From Psychrobacter sp. PL19 (GTDB taxonomy: Bacteria > Pseudomonadota > Gammaproteobacteria > Pseudomonadales > Moraxellaceae): a stretch of 64,000 bases of DNA. The notes beneath the pieces are model-generated. The model did not search any database, was not told the origin of the DNA, and saw only the letters and a list, made by a program, of their open reading frames with translations. A program made the position numbers and the translations under genes. Numbering within the stretch: position 1 is the first letter of the stretch; each line of letters starts with the position of its first letter. Where the stretch lies: contig NZ_JAGING010000001.1 in assembly GCF_017875835.1 (NCBI RefSeq), forward strand, positions 2,480,001 through 2,544,000. The letters are read 5' to 3'. Below, piece after piece: positions 36,599 to 46,523 of this stretch.

Positions 36599-37699
36599 TT
36601 ACGCAGCGTCATCAAGACGATGCTTCATTTTTAGATAGTCTTCTGATTGCATCTCAAGCAACCGCGAGCGCGTACGCTCAATCTCAAACGATAGCTTATC
36701 GCCTTGGTATAGATCAAGAATAGACTGCTCTGCCCGAATCAATAGCTTCACGCGCCGATCGTAAAACTCATCAACCATGTAGATAAAACGCCGGGTTGGA
36801 TCGCGAAGATCGTCATCTAAGGCGGGTACTGCATTGACCAACACGGTACTAAATTGATTGGCAATTTCGATAAAGTCAGCCGCTGAACGCGGTTGCATAC
36901 ATAAATGGCGGAAGTCACAAAATAATATAGTTTCGGTACGCGCGTTGATTTTGACTTCACGGCCATTGATAGTGATGGGCTCGCTACTGGTCTTTAAATT
37001 ATTTGACAAACTCGCAAAGCGATTGGCAAGCCAATGATGATTGCTTTTGGTCATGGGCGACTTGTACAGCTCAGCTTGCTGCAAGACTCGCAGACGGTAG
37101 TCGATGCCAGAGTCAATATTCATGACATTAGTATTACGCTCAACTTCAGCGATAGCAGGCATAAAACGATCGCGATGTAGACCATCCTTGTATATGCCTG
37201 ATGGTTCAATGTTTGAAGTGGCCACTAAGGTGATACCACGGTTAAACAGCATAGTAAATAAATCACCTAAAATCATGGCATCAGACACGTTAGAGACAAA
37301 AAACTCGTCAAAGCAGATAATAACCGCTTCTTTATAAATAATATCAGCAACTTTTTCAAGCGGATCACTTTGGCCTTGAATCGCATGGAGCTCCTGATGC
37401 ACACGCTGCATGAAGTGATGAAAATGCTGGCGCATCTTACGATCAATGGTTAAGGAGTCATAAAACATGTCCATCATCCATGTTTTGCCACGCCCCACAC
37501 CTCCCCACATATACAAACCTTTGGGTGCCACCGGTTTGGACTTTAAAAAGCTAAAAAATCCTTGCTTTTGTTCTGCGGTATTGTTGAGCTGGTGATATAA
37601 ATCATCAAGATAGCTCATGGCCTGATACTGCTGTTCATCTCGGGTAAAGTCATCAGTACTGACGGCTTGCTCATAGCGCTGTAATGGAGATAATTTCAT
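36599..37699 (-). CDS. zapE: Cell division ATPase ZapE (AFG1-like)
   Basis: An AAA-type ATPase of the ZapE/AFG1 family, which in E. coli interacts with FtsZ and is needed under low oxygen or heat. The Walker A is in GGVGRGKTWMMD and Walker B is VIICFDEFFVSN, followed by the family-specific TLVATSNIEPSGIYKDGLHR and the RFIYMVDEFYDRRVKL region. The frame stays open 43 codons further upstream (to 37828) but the extension lacks family similarity. The ATG at 37699 gives MKLSPLQRYEQAV, typical of the family start, although neither has a clear ribosome binding site. It is 366 residues in this form. Confidence 0.93.
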   Translation of the reverse strand: MKLSPLQRYEQAVSTDDFTRDEQQYQAMSYLDDLYHQLNNTAEQKQGFFSFLKSKPVAPKGLYMWGGVGRGKTWMMDMFYDSLTIDRKMRQHFHHFMQRVHQELHAIQGQSDPLEKVADIIYKEAVIICFDEFFVSNVSDAMILGDLFTMLFNRGITLVATSNIEPSGIYKDGLHRDRFMPAIAEVERNTNVMNIDSGIDYRLRVLQQAELYKSPMTKSNHHWLANRFASLSNNLKTSSEPITINGREVKINARTETILFCDFRHLCMQPRSAADFIEIANQFSTVLVNAVPALDDDLRDPTRRFIYMVDEFYDRRVKLLIRAEQSILDLYQGDKLSFEIERTRSRLLEMQSEDYLKMKHRLDDAA

Positions 37700-37917
37700 A
37701 ATGCGACTCGTCATTAGACAAAATAAATAATAAAGTAATATGTTGTTACCGTCAGTTGCTACTAACTTATGATTTTTACACTGAGATGGTAGCGACTGAG
37801 TTGTCAGAATGGCGCAATTTGTAGCCACTCTTTAGGTTAACACGGCTTAAGGCATTGCTTTAATAAACAGAAACTACTTTAGATAATACTATTAAATGCG
37901 ATCAAATTAGGGAGTAA

Positions 37918-38610
37918 CTAATTCACATCGTCAAAGCTATGCTGCTTTAACAAGCGTTTAAGTTCAGACAAACGTCCATGAAAAAAATGCCCAGCGCCAT
38001 CAACCACGCTCACATCAAGCCCCAAACGCTCGGCAAACGCTTGCATGTTCGCAGGATCAATCACTTCATCAGCATTGCCATAGATCTCAAAGGTCTTTTG
38101 AGTCGGTAAACTTAGATCAATGCTGTCATTTTTTTCTATAGATGGTGAAATCAGGGCAACTTTAAGCAGCTCAAAATCGTTTAAGCCCCACACATGCGCT
38201 GATACCAGTACTTGCTCAGCGACCCGCGCGGTTATGTAACCACCAAAAGAAAACCCACCCAACCATAATTTACGAGCATTCGTTTGCCCTGCGATCCATT
38301 GTAACACGGTCATAGCATCTAGCACTTCGCCTTCGGCATAATCATGCTCACCGGTTGACTGCCCTACGCCACGAAAATTAAAACGTACCACATGCATGCC
38401 GTGATCACGCGCAAATCGGTACATGGTGGTCACTACTTTATTGTTCATCGTTCCTTCAAACAACGGATTAGGGTGACAAAGTAACGCGACCGTATCCGTA
38501 TTAGGATCGTTTGGATTGTCTTGTTGCCACAGTGCATCGATCTCTAACACGCCGGCAGGGGCAGGAATTAATAGCATAGTTTTGACTATTGGTTGAAAAA
38601 GTTGCTTCAA
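37918..38610 (-). CDS. Alpha/beta hydrolase (COG2945-like)
   Basis: A 230-residue hydrolase. CHPNPLFEGTMNNKVVTT (about 45-62) and FNFRGVGQSTGEHD (about 78-91) are typical for the COG2945 group; the nucleophile is S121 in the GGFSFGGY elbow, the acid is likely D167 or so (YGNADEVIDP), and the histidine is in GAGHFFHG near residue 209. No signal peptide is seen. The start is probably TTG at 38610, preceded closely by AGGA; the ATG at 38577 is the alternative. It precedes zapE on the same strand by 90 bases. Substrates of this group are unknown. Confidence 0.88.
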   Translation of the reverse strand: MKQLFQPIVKTMLLIPAPAGVLEIDALWQQDNPNDPNTDTVALLCHPNPLFEGTMNNKVVTTMYRFARDHGMHVVRFNFRGVGQSTGEHDYAEGEVLDAMTVLQWIAGQTNARKLWLGGFSFGGYITARVAEQVLVSAHVWGLNDFELLKVALISPSIEKNDSIDLSLPTQKTFEIYGNADEVIDPANMQAFAERLGLDVSVVDGAGHFFHGRLSELKRLLKQHSFDDVN

Positions 38611-38951
38611 TTATCCTAGATATGATTTATATTTCAAGTGATTTGCTGTGTAACCATACTATTTCTCTATGAGTTCGCTATCAGTTCGCTATCAGCACAA
38701 GCTGTATCCAGCTATACAACTGAGCTGCCTGTTAATAATTGCCCCTTTATTACTTGCACTCAATTTGATTTTTGAGCCTATTTTAGAACGCTATAGAAAC
38801 ACAACACAGACACAACACCGCACACAACACCGCACACAATAACCACCTAGACGTTAAGGATATAAATAGGTTAAATTCTCAATGCTTAATTCACTACACT
38901 TGTTATCGAGCTTTGATTCATTTTATTTTGACTGATTTATAGGGATTTTTT
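38611..38951. other. Divergent intergenic region with short repeats
   Basis: GTTCGCTATCA occurs twice near 38669-38693, and the 12-mer CACAACACCGCA recurs at about 38811-38834. No gene is seen. Promoters for the divergent hydrolase and lipoprotein genes are expected here but none is clear. Confidence 0.5.
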
Positions 38952-39332
38952 ATGACCGTTTTCAATAGAACTTTTAATAAAACAGCCACTTTGACTGCAA
39001 TGCTAGCAGCGGTACTAGCATTGAGCGCTTGCCAAAGTACCAACTCATCACCAGTCATTCAGCGTGCTAACTCTACTTTTGAGACCACAGGTATTGCCGG
39101 CACCAAAATAAAAGCCCAACAAAATGCGCTAGATAGCGCTAAAAATACGTGTCGAGGCAAGCAAGTGATCGTCGTTGATGATAAGGTTAAGTATAATGGT
39201 ATTGTGGATGAAAATATGGGCCGTATAATTGGTCAAGTGGGTGCAGTAGTCGGTACCATATTTGGTACTGGTTCGCCTGATCTATCTCGTAATGATGATT
39301 ATGAATATATGATCAGCTTCCGCTGCCAATAG
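38952..39332 (+). CDS. Small lipoprotein of unknown function
   Basis: A 126-residue exported lipoprotein. The signal peptide (MTVFNRTFNKTATLTAML...) ends with a lipobox LSAC, so C27 is lipidated. The mature part contains KIKAQQNALDSAKNTCRGKQVIVVDDKVKYNG and a glycine-rich hydrophobic stretch (GRIIGQVGAVVGTIFGTG, about 93-110) that may insert into or contact a membrane, ending FRCQ. Two cysteines (C67 and C125) could form a disulfide. I do not recognise the family. It is followed by a strong terminator. Confidence 0.8.
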   Translation: MTVFNRTFNKTATLTAMLAAVLALSACQSTNSSPVIQRANSTFETTGIAGTKIKAQQNALDSAKNTCRGKQVIVVDDKVKYNGIVDENMGRIIGQVGAVVGTIFGTGSPDLSRNDDYEYMISFRCQ

Positions 39333-39436
39333 GTCATGCGTCTAAGCGGTTTTAATTGTCTATCTTCTACTATTAAATTATCTGTTCACTATTCTATTGA
39401 ATGATTGAGTAGCTGCTGAACAGAAAGGTAGCCTCT

Positions 39437-39497
39437 AGCCAATAAATATGTGACGAAGACAAGGTCTGAGTTGCACATTTATTGGCTTTCTTTTTAT
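39437..39497 (+). terminator. Terminator after the lipoprotein gene
   Basis: AGCCAATAAA(TA)TGTG pairs with CACATTTATTGGCT across a 21-base loop with a 2-base bulge, followed by a T run. Confidence 0.8.
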
Positions 39498-39571
39498 GAA
39501 CGCTCTGTTGGTTGGCGCGCTTTTAGGCTAAGCTATTAACCATACCTGTTATCCATAGTCGGTCTGATATT

Positions 39572-41164
39572 ATGCGCAAACCCAATCTCGCTAATCTGGC
39601 GCAACTCACTACGAACAATAATAAAACTGCTGCTAAGACATTGGCCCCTGCCAAAGACTTGTCTACTTTAGAGGCCGAGCTTGCTGAGCAAGAAAGCAGT
39701 CTTGAAGAGAATCTTGAGGATACAGTACTACGCCTTAGTGATTATTTAGCAGCGGTTGGGATGGTGATCAAACAAACCTTTGACCACCGCGTTTGGGTCA
39801 AAGCCGAGATTCGGAATCTTTCTAGTAAAGGCGGTCATTATTACTTCGAATTGGCTGAAAAAGATGATGACGGTAAAGTCGTTGCCAGCTGCCGGGGTAA
39901 CCTTTGGCGTTTTAAAGCAGCACGCGTATTGGCAAAGTTTGAGCGCGCAACTGGTATGCCACTCAGTCGTGATCTAACCGTTCTACTCAAGGTGTCCGCA
40001 GGCTTTCATGCGCAGTATGGCTTTTCATTAACGATTGAAGATATAGATCCCAGTTATACCTTAGGCGATTTGGCGCGACAATATGCCGACATGGTAGACC
40101 GCTTGACTGGTGAAGGCCTGATGAACCTGAATCAGCAACTGCCAGCTCCTTTCGATATCGAACATGTGATCGTTATCGCTCCTGAAAAAGCCGCAGGATT
40201 GGGCGACTTTCAAGCCGATGCGGACAGATTAGCAACCACCAATGCTTGTCAGTTTCACTATCATCATGCAACTTTTCAAGGTAATCATGCGCCAGCAGAA
40301 ATACGCCAAGCGATTGTCAGCGCTCAACAACAATTCTATGCTACTTATCAGCGTTTGCCGGATTTATTGGTTATTATTCGTGGCGGTGGTGCGGTAGGCG
40401 ATCTCGCCTATCTAAATGATTATGAGCTAGCAGCCTTGATCGCTGAGCAGCCGGTGCCCGTGTGGGTGGGTATCGGTCATGAGCGCGATAAAGTTATCTT
40501 AGATGAGGTCGCACATAGCAGCTTCGATACGCCATCAAAAGTAATTGCTGCGATTAGTGCCCATTTAGCGCAACTGGTGGCTCAAGTGCTACAGTATCAA
40601 ACACAAATTAGACAAGCCGCCCAGCGTCAAGTGACCTTAGTTGAGCAGCAAACCGCACGGCAATTAAGTCAAATACAATCGCAAACTATTGGGCGGTTGA
40701 CAGCCATGCGTAAAGACAGCGATTTTGCTTGGCGTAGCATTCAGCAGAGCGCGCAACGGCAAGTCAAGCAAGCGGCAAGACTGACCACTGAATGGCAGGC
40801 TCAGACTAAAGCAACTGCTCATCAGCAGCTAGTAGCTGCAGGTATTGAGTGTGACAGCTATCAAAACACAATTATAAAAAATGCCCAACAGCAAGTGCTC
40901 CACGCACAGCGTAATAGTGAACACTTGCGTGATATCGTGCTGCTACATCGACCAACGCGCGTGCTTAAGCAAGGCTATAGTATGCTTATGGATGAAAAGG
41001 GTAAGAAGATCCTAACCAGTAGCGATCAACTCCACCCTGAGCAGACCATTCATATTGTCTTAAAAGATGGTAAAGCAACGGCGCGAGTTTTGGCTGTTGA
41101 GAGTACTGATATTGAAAGCACTAATTTTGAAACCGTAGCAATTGATAATTTGCCAAATGAATAA
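39572..41164 (+). CDS. xseA: Exodeoxyribonuclease VII large subunit
   Basis: The catalytic subunit of ExoVII, a single-strand DNA exonuclease. The 530-residue protein (456 in E. coli) has an N-terminal OB-fold DNA-binding domain (KAEIRNLSSKGGHYYFELAEKD, about 74-95), the catalytic domain with IRGGGAVGDLAYLNDYELAALIA (about 268-290) and GIGHERDKVILDEVAHSSFDTPSKV, then a long helical region (about 330-450) that forms the XseB-binding arm. The first 45 residues (Asn/Lys/Ala and a Glu-rich segment) are an extension not seen in E. coli. xseB follows on the same strand after 219 bases. Confidence 0.96.
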   Translation: MRKPNLANLAQLTTNNNKTAAKTLAPAKDLSTLEAELAEQESSLEENLEDTVLRLSDYLAAVGMVIKQTFDHRVWVKAEIRNLSSKGGHYYFELAEKDDDGKVVASCRGNLWRFKAARVLAKFERATGMPLSRDLTVLLKVSAGFHAQYGFSLTIEDIDPSYTLGDLARQYADMVDRLTGEGLMNLNQQLPAPFDIEHVIVIAPEKAAGLGDFQADADRLATTNACQFHYHHATFQGNHAPAEIRQAIVSAQQQFYATYQRLPDLLVIIRGGGAVGDLAYLNDYELAALIAEQPVPVWVGIGHERDKVILDEVAHSSFDTPSKVIAAISAHLAQLVAQVLQYQTQIRQAAQRQVTLVEQQTARQLSQIQSQTIGRLTAMRKDSDFAWRSIQQSAQRQVKQAARLTTEWQAQTKATAHQQLVAAGIECDSYQNTIIKNAQQQVLHAQRNSEHLRDIVLLHRPTRVLKQGYSMLMDEKGKKILTSSDQLHPEQTIHIVLKDGKATARVLAVESTDIESTNFETVAIDNLPNE

Positions 41165-41382
41165 CATAGCTTTATCTAAATATTATATATAAATAGTTAA
41201 CCCAATTTAACAACAATCTAATGTTACTAGGCTACTGAGATGAATTTTTTGCAGCCTCTGTCACGCTTGTGAACAGCACGCCAGAAAAATTTGTACCAGT
41301 AGCACGTTGCTACCAGAGTATTCCTCTTATCTTAAATCGACTATACTTTGTCATTTATTACTCTAAAATTTTAGGAACTATT

Positions 41383-41703
41383 ATGAGCACTGCCCCCACT
41401 CGTAAACGCAAAAAAGCTACCCCAAAAACCTTTAAGGCAGCCTACGACATTCTAAAAACCAATGCCGCCGAATTACAGCAACAAGATGAACCTGATATTG
41501 ATAATCTAATGACGACAGTCGAAGAGTCAATTACCGCTTATCGGATTTGCGAAACCCGTATTAATGCCGTGCAACGCGCTTTAGATGCCGCCTTTGCCGA
41601 AGAAGACAGCACCGATAAGAATAGTGTGACTAAAAAAGATAATAACGAGCTAAAAAACGATGCCAATAAAACTACTGCTAGCGAAGACAGTAGCAATAGT
41701 TAA
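41383..41703 (+). CDS. xseB: Exodeoxyribonuclease VII small subunit
   Basis: XseB wraps as many copies around XseA's helical arm. The 106-residue protein contains the helical-hairpin domain (about 16-72: FKAAYDILKTNAAELQQQDEPDIDNLMTTVEESITAYRICETRINAVQRAL), as in the family, but the C-terminal third (EEDSTDKNSVTKKDNNELKNDANK) is a polar low-complexity tail longer than usual. The ATG at 41383 is supported by AGGAAC about 7 bases before. A longer frame from 41269 has no such site. Confidence 0.85.
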   Translation: MSTAPTRKRKKATPKTFKAAYDILKTNAAELQQQDEPDIDNLMTTVEESITAYRICETRINAVQRALDAAFAEEDSTDKNSVTKKDNNELKNDANKTTASEDSSNS

Positions 41704-41708
41704 GGTTT

Positions 41709-41733
41709 GGCTTGGCTTGGCTTGGCTTGGTTT
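41709..41733. repeat. Pentamer tandem repeat between xseB and pncB
   Basis: Four copies of GGCTT plus a diverged fifth (GGTTT) fill the 36-base gap between the two convergent stop codons. No hairpin terminator is visible. Confidence 0.8.
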
Positions 41734-41739
41734 GAATGG

Positions 41740-42993
41740 TTACTTAGACTCAGGGGCCTCAACGTCAAATACTTGGCGTAAATAAGCCAAATAAGTGTCG
41801 TTATTAATCATGGTCTTGCCGGGGCTGTCAGAGAGTTTGGCTACTGGCTGACCGTTACATTCGACCAATTTAAGGACGATATTGAGAGGCGTCAAACCCA
41901 TATCATTGGTCAGATTGGTACCGATACCAAAGCTGGTCTTGATACGGTCTTTAAAGTATTGATGCAAATCCCAGGCTTTATTAAGATCCAAACCGTCGCT
42001 AAAGGTTAATATTTTAGTTTTTGGGTCTATTTTTAATTTTTGATAATGAGCAACGGCTTTATCGCCCCATATATAAGGGTCGCCACTGTCATGACGCAGT
42101 CCATCAAACAGCTTGGCAAAATATAGATCAAAATCGCGTAAAAATGCATCCATTCCCACCACATCAGTCAAGGCGATACCCAAATCACCTCGATACTCAT
42201 GTACCCAAGCCTCAAGAGCCGCTTTTTGTGAGTCGCGTAGACGCACATCTAGCGCCTGAAAGGCCTGCATAAACTCATGCGCCATAGTACCAATTGGGGT
42301 CATTCCTAGCGTTTTGGCAAGCAGCACATTGGAAGTCCCACTGACAATATTGGGCTCAGCATTATGTAACGTAGCCACTACATGCGCCTGCCAAACCTTA
42401 CTAAAACGGCGGCGGGTACCAAAATCGGCGACAATAAAGGGTGGTGCATTGGTCTTGTGCTTATGAGTCGCCTGCTGCTCGGCTTTTTGTTGCTTAGAAT
42501 AACTGTGCAGCAGTGCCACTTTTTCATCTAATCGTCGCTGCCCTTCTTTAATCACACTGGGGTCTGGAAAAGCTTTGAAATACAGCTCATTAACGATAGC
42601 CAGTACGAACACTTCAAAAAACATCGCCTGAATCATTGGCCCTTCGATATCAATCAGCAAGCGACCTTGGCTATCGGTGCTGATGGTAATGAATCGGCGC
42701 TTGAGTTTAAATAATTCAAGATAATCGACAAAATCTGAACGCATAAAACGTAATTGACGTAAATAATCTAACTCGTCTGGTAAAAAACGTAACTCACATA
42801 AGCTGTCTAACTGCTGCTCTAAATCGTCTTTAATATCGGCAAGCGGATAAGCGGCATCTTTATTATTACGACAGCGAAAACGATAGACCCCATGAGTCTG
42901 CGGAAATTGATGCAACATGGCTTGGAGCATAGTGAATTTATACAAGTCGTTATCAAGTAATGAGGTGATAATAGGTACATAGGCAACGGTCAT
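41740..42993 (-). CDS. pncB: Nicotinate phosphoribosyltransferase
   Basis: PncB converts nicotinate and PRPP to nicotinate mononucleotide in NAD salvage, using ATP. It has 417 residues (400 in E. coli). Conserved parts include the start [20 protein letters not shown] (about 11-30), [20 protein letters not shown] (about 189-208), the STS-like [27 protein letters not shown] (with the autophosphorylated His), and [13 protein letters not shown] short insertion near residues 165-185 ([22 protein letters not shown]) is variable. There is no clear regulation in the upstream region. Confidence 0.96.
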   Translation of the reverse strand: MTVAYVPIITSLLDNDLYKFTMLQAMLHQFPQTHGVYRFRCRNNKDAAYPLADIKDDLEQQLDSLCELRFLPDELDYLRQLRFMRSDFVDYLELFKLKRRFITISTDSQGRLLIDIEGPMIQAMFFEVFVLAIVNELYFKAFPDPSVIKEGQRRLDEKVALLHSYSKQQKAEQQATHKHKTNAPPFIVADFGTRRRFSKVWQAHVVATLHNAEPNIVSGTSNVLLAKTLGMTPIGTMAHEFMQAFQALDVRLRDSQKAALEAWVHEYRGDLGIALTDVVGMDAFLRDFDLYFAKLFDGLRHDSGDPYIWGDKAVAHYQKLKIDPKTKILTFSDGLDLNKAWDLHQYFKDRIKTSFGIGTNLTNDMGLTPLNIVLKLVECNGQPVAKLSDSPGKTMINNDTYLAYLRQVFDVEAPESK

Positions 42994-43291
42994 GTTACAG
43001 CCTTAAACGCAAAAATAAGCAATGAATTGAATATCAGTCAATCAGTTAAGCGACAAAATATGGGGGCGAGTACTACTAAACGCGGTTAATGATGTTGTGA
43101 ATAAATGACTAATCACCCATCAGCAAGTCATGAAGTATAACGAAATTTGGGGCATTTTTCTGAATTCATACCCTATTTATTTTTTCTTGATAATGACAGT
43201 CAGTTCAAGGTTGGCTCCATAACAGTATGGCTGTTAGTTACTTATTGAAGGCATTCTGAAGACGCTAAGCCCAAAAGGCACTCAAGTTATT
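42994..43291. other. Intergenic region, ABC ATPase / pncB
   Basis: About 300 bases with no gene and no strong terminator. pncB's upstream promoter should lie here on the minus strand, but no clear element is seen. Confidence 0.4.
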
Positions 43292-44200
43292 TTATGTTTT
43301 TGCGCTCATAAACTGTGCCACGTAATCATCGGCAGGATGATCGCGCAAGTCGTTAGGAGACCCTGTTTGTATCAAACGTCCGCCATTTAAGATACTAATA
43401 CGCTGACCCACTTTAATCGCCTCATCAATATCATGGGTAATAAATACAATAGTCTTATTGAGACGCGCCTGCAGTTCAAGCAACTGATCTTGTAATTGGG
43501 CCCGAATTAAAGGATCAAGAGCAGAAAATGCTTCATCCATCAGTAATATAGGCGTATCAGTTGCTAGTGCTCTTGCCAGCCCCACGCGCTGCTGCATGCC
43601 GCCTGACAATTCATCAGGATAGCTGTGTTCTAGGTTAGGTAGACCCACTTCATTCAACCAGTGCCGAGCGATTTCATGGCGCTCAGCCGTACTCATTTTA
43701 CGCACCCGCAGCCCATAAGCAACGTTTTGAATGACCGTCATATGCGGCACTAAACCGAAATGCTGAAACACCATACTGACCGTTTGTTGCCGATATCCTT
43801 GTAACGCCTTATCATCTAAATCTAATATATTAATAGCCGAATCTGAAGAAGCTCTGCCCGAAGCACCCTGATTCGTGTCAGCACTGGCGACTTGTGAGCT
43901 TTGGGAAGTTTGTTTTGAATGAATCCCGGTGTCAACCCAGATCTTACCGCCAGTGGGGTCAATTAGACGATTGATATGGCGTATTAACGTTGATTTTCCT
44001 GAACCTGACAGTCCCATAATACAATGCAGCTCGCCTGCCTTAATGGCTAGATTAATATCATAAAGCCCTACCGAATAACCTGTTTGTTCTTTGACTGCGA
44101 TGCTATCCATACCTTCGGCCAACAATGCCAGCGCAGCCTGTGCCTGAGTCGCATTGGCATTATAAATTTTACTGATGTTCTCTAGCTGGATATGATTCAT
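43292..44200 (-). CDS. Glycine betaine/proline-type ABC transporter ATP-binding protein (ProV-like)
   Basis: The ATPase of a quaternary-amine importer, 302 residues. Walker A is GLSGSGKST (63-71), the signature is LSGGMQQRVGLARALA (about 198-213), Walker B is ILLMDEAFSALDP, and the ProV-typical N-terminal KGYSVGLYDINL-like and AEGMDSIAVKEQTG features are present. It lacks the C-terminal CBS pair of E. coli ProV that senses osmolarity. An unusual Ser/Gln/Ala-rich insertion of about 30 residues (about 95-123) sits between Walker A and the Q-loop. The fused binding-permease gene starts just upstream, 82 bases away, in the same operon. Confidence 0.9.
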   Translation of the reverse strand: MNHIQLENISKIYNANATQAQAALALLAEGMDSIAVKEQTGYSVGLYDINLAIKAGELHCIMGLSGSGKSTLIRHINRLIDPTGGKIWVDTGIHSKQTSQSSQVASADTNQGASGRASSDSAINILDLDDKALQGYRQQTVSMVFQHFGLVPHMTVIQNVAYGLRVRKMSTAERHEIARHWLNEVGLPNLEHSYPDELSGGMQQRVGLARALATDTPILLMDEAFSALDPLIRAQLQDQLLELQARLNKTIVFITHDIDEAIKVGQRISILNGGRLIQTGSPNDLRDHPADDYVAQFMSAKT

Positions 44201-44282
44201 TATTATTCTCGTTGTTTTTTAGCAGCGATTTTATAGTGATTGGCTCTTACAGTAAGTGGTTTATGAGACTCTAAACCACTCT

Positions 44283-46262
44283 TCAACCAATCTGTCTCCT
44301 ACCCGCCTTGATGGTTTTTTGACGTGCACGCTTACCTTGACCAAACGCTTGGGTAATACGGTCAATAATAATCGCTACAATGACGATAGCGGTACCTGCT
44401 TGTAAGCCTTGACCGATATTCAAGGTTTGAATAGATTGCAACACATCTTCACCAAGACCTGGTGCACCGATCATAGAAGCTAAGACCACCATCGACAGCG
44501 ACATCATCACTGCTTGATTAACACCCGCCATAATACTTGGTAGCGCTTGCGGTAGCTTAATCCAAATCAGCAATTGCCAATGAGTACTGCCGAATGAGCG
44601 TCCAGCCTCAACCATCTCATGATTCACTTGGGTAATACCTAAGGTCGTCAAACGAATAAGTGGCGGCAGTGCATAAATAACAGTAGCAAACAATGCCGGT
44701 ACTTTACCAATGCCGAATAGCATCAGCACCGGAATCAGATAGACAAAGCTGGGCATGGTTTGCATTACATCGAGTATCGGTGTCACAATTTTACGAAGTA
44801 CATTACTGCCCGACATGACAATACCAATGGGAATACCAATGACCACGGTCACTAAGACTGATACCATCAATAGCGCTAGAGTTTCAATCAATGCACCCCA
44901 TAGTCCAAATGCGCCAATCAAGAATAGCCCGGCACCACAAGCCAGTGCAAACCATATCTTACGCACCCCAAACCACGCTAACACGGTTACTAAGGCGATG
45001 ATTAGCCACGGTGGAACAAAGGTTAAAAACCGTTCAATAGGCAGCAGCAAATACTTCAAGGCGACGGTGCTAATACTGCGAAAAACGTCACCATAATTTT
45101 TGACTACACTGGCCAATGACTCATTAAGAGGGGTTTCAAGCGACCACGAGGGAAAGTTTGATGACAGACCTAAGATATTGTCAGACGGTGTGACCGTATT
45201 AAGTGGTGAATTGATACTGGTGTTTTCCGCTCCATCTCCTGTTAAGCTGATACCCAGTTTAGCAGCCAGAGCGGTTGCCGCCTCAGCAGATAACCAATCT
45301 TGCCAGACATTCGGATTATCACGCAAAAACTTAAGCGCTTGCTCATCGCCACTGCGCTTACTCTCAGTCATCTCAAGAATAGCGCCATTCAACTCCTCAG
45401 CAGTGAATTGTACTTTTTTGAATACCTCAGATAGCTCAGGATTGGCCTTAAGAAATGGCGTCGATACTGCAATTTTAAGCGGTGAGACTGGAGCGCCTGA
45501 TATACAATCTGAAGTACCGTTTGCCAGCAGCAAGTCTTGCCAGCAAGCCTCGTCATAAGCGGGAAATTCTATGAGTGCAAAATCATATTTGGCGATCAAA
45601 CCTGTCGGTTGCCAATAATAGAATAATAAGGGTTTACGCTGCTCAAAAGCTGAAGCAATCTCAGCGTCAAGTGCCGCGCCGGTACCAGGATGGACATTGT
45701 TAAAAGTAGTGCCCAAACCCGTATTTTTGAGCAGGCGGGTATTAAATACCTCGCACGCCCAGCCAGATGGACAGTTCATAAAACGAGATTTGTTTGGGTC
45801 TTCAGGGTCTTTAAACAGCTCAGCATACTTAGGCAAGTCTTGATAGCGGCGAAGACCTGGGTTTTCATCCATCACATACTTAGGAACGTACCAGCCTTGA
45901 GTGGCACCGCCTTTAAGCGTATCACCAATCACCTCCACTTTATTGTCCTTGATGGCTTGTTCCATGATGGGCGAACGCCCTACCCACTGCTCACTAATAA
46001 TTTGAATATCGTTTTGTGATAAGGCAGTCTCCAGTGCTGGCCCTGCTCCTGGCACCTCTTCAATCGTACAACCGTATCCACTCTCAGCGATATATTTCAG
46101 CACACCAGCAGTAAATTGACCGCTTTCCCAGGTTAGCGCACCAAACTTAATTGGATTCTCGCAGGCCGATGTTGTGGTCGAGGCCGCCGAAGCGGCCAGT
46201 GCTGATGCGGGCAACAACAACGAGCTTAGCAACAGTAAACTTAACGCAATCCATTGGCGCAT
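44283..46262 (-). CDS. Fused betaine-type substrate-binding protein and ABC permease
   Basis: A 659-residue importer component joining two normally separate parts. A signal peptide (about 1-24) precedes a ProX-type binding domain (about 33-345), with GALTWESGQFTAGVLKYI, KGGATQGWYVPKYV and a YYWQPTGLIAKYDF aromatic region that would form the cation-binding cage. A linker leads to a ProW-like permease (about 395-650) with MPSFVYLIPVLMLFGIG, the EAGRSFGSTHWQLLIWIKLPQALPSIMAG coupling loop and a final helix. The binding domain comes first here, while in BusAB/OpuABC-type fusions it is usually last. Probable substrates are glycine betaine, choline or proline betaine. Confidence 0.9.
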   Translation of the reverse strand: MRQWIALSLLLLSSLLLPASALAASAASTTTSACENPIKFGALTWESGQFTAGVLKYIAESGYGCTIEEVPGAGPALETALSQNDIQIISEQWVGRSPIMEQAIKDNKVEVIGDTLKGGATQGWYVPKYVMDENPGLRRYQDLPKYAELFKDPEDPNKSRFMNCPSGWACEVFNTRLLKNTGLGTTFNNVHPGTGAALDAEIASAFEQRKPLLFYYWQPTGLIAKYDFALIEFPAYDEACWQDLLLANGTSDCISGAPVSPLKIAVSTPFLKANPELSEVFKKVQFTAEELNGAILEMTESKRSGDEQALKFLRDNPNVWQDWLSAEAATALAAKLGISLTGDGAENTSINSPLNTVTPSDNILGLSSNFPSWSLETPLNESLASVVKNYGDVFRSISTVALKYLLLPIERFLTFVPPWLIIALVTVLAWFGVRKIWFALACGAGLFLIGAFGLWGALIETLALLMVSVLVTVVIGIPIGIVMSGSNVLRKIVTPILDVMQTMPSFVYLIPVLMLFGIGKVPALFATVIYALPPLIRLTTLGITQVNHEMVEAGRSFGSTHWQLLIWIKLPQALPSIMAGVNQAVMMSLSMVVLASMIGAPGLGEDVLQSIQTLNIGQGLQAGTAIVIVAIIIDRITQAFGQGKRARQKTIKAGRRQIG

Positions 46263-46523
46263 AGCATATCCTATTTATTATTATCTTTTACTGAGCGGTG
46301 GCGGTTGGTTTCTCAAAGTTCATTACTTGAATTTCAGTGCTGCGACTACTTTAGTCTATGATTAAAGGTTATAGCAAATGATTAAACACCATTTTTGGTG
46401 AATAGTATGTATAGAAACACATATTTTATTGGTTAGCGATTAATAAGCCAAATAGTAGGCAAAAAAATAGCACTTATCATAATAAGCGCTATTTAAAAAG
46501 TAGAGGTCATTACTCAGCTTGCG
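46263..46523. other. Intergenic region, ABC operon / aldehyde dehydrogenase
   Basis: Contains the aldehyde dehydrogenase terminator and presumably the ABC operon promoter on the minus strand. No gene seen. Confidence 0.4.
46461..46495 (-). terminator. Terminator after the aldehyde dehydrogenase gene
   Basis: On the minus strand AAATAGCGCTTAT pairs with ATAAGTGCTATTT and is followed by a run of T. Confidence 0.85.

Noticed and set aside
37700..37828. N-terminal extension of ZapE
   Set aside because: The 43 additional residues have no family likeness; the internal ATG gives a normal start.
41269..41382. N-terminal extension of XseB
   Set aside because: The extra 38 residues are unlike the family and lack a ribosome binding site; AGGAAC precedes the ATG at 41383.
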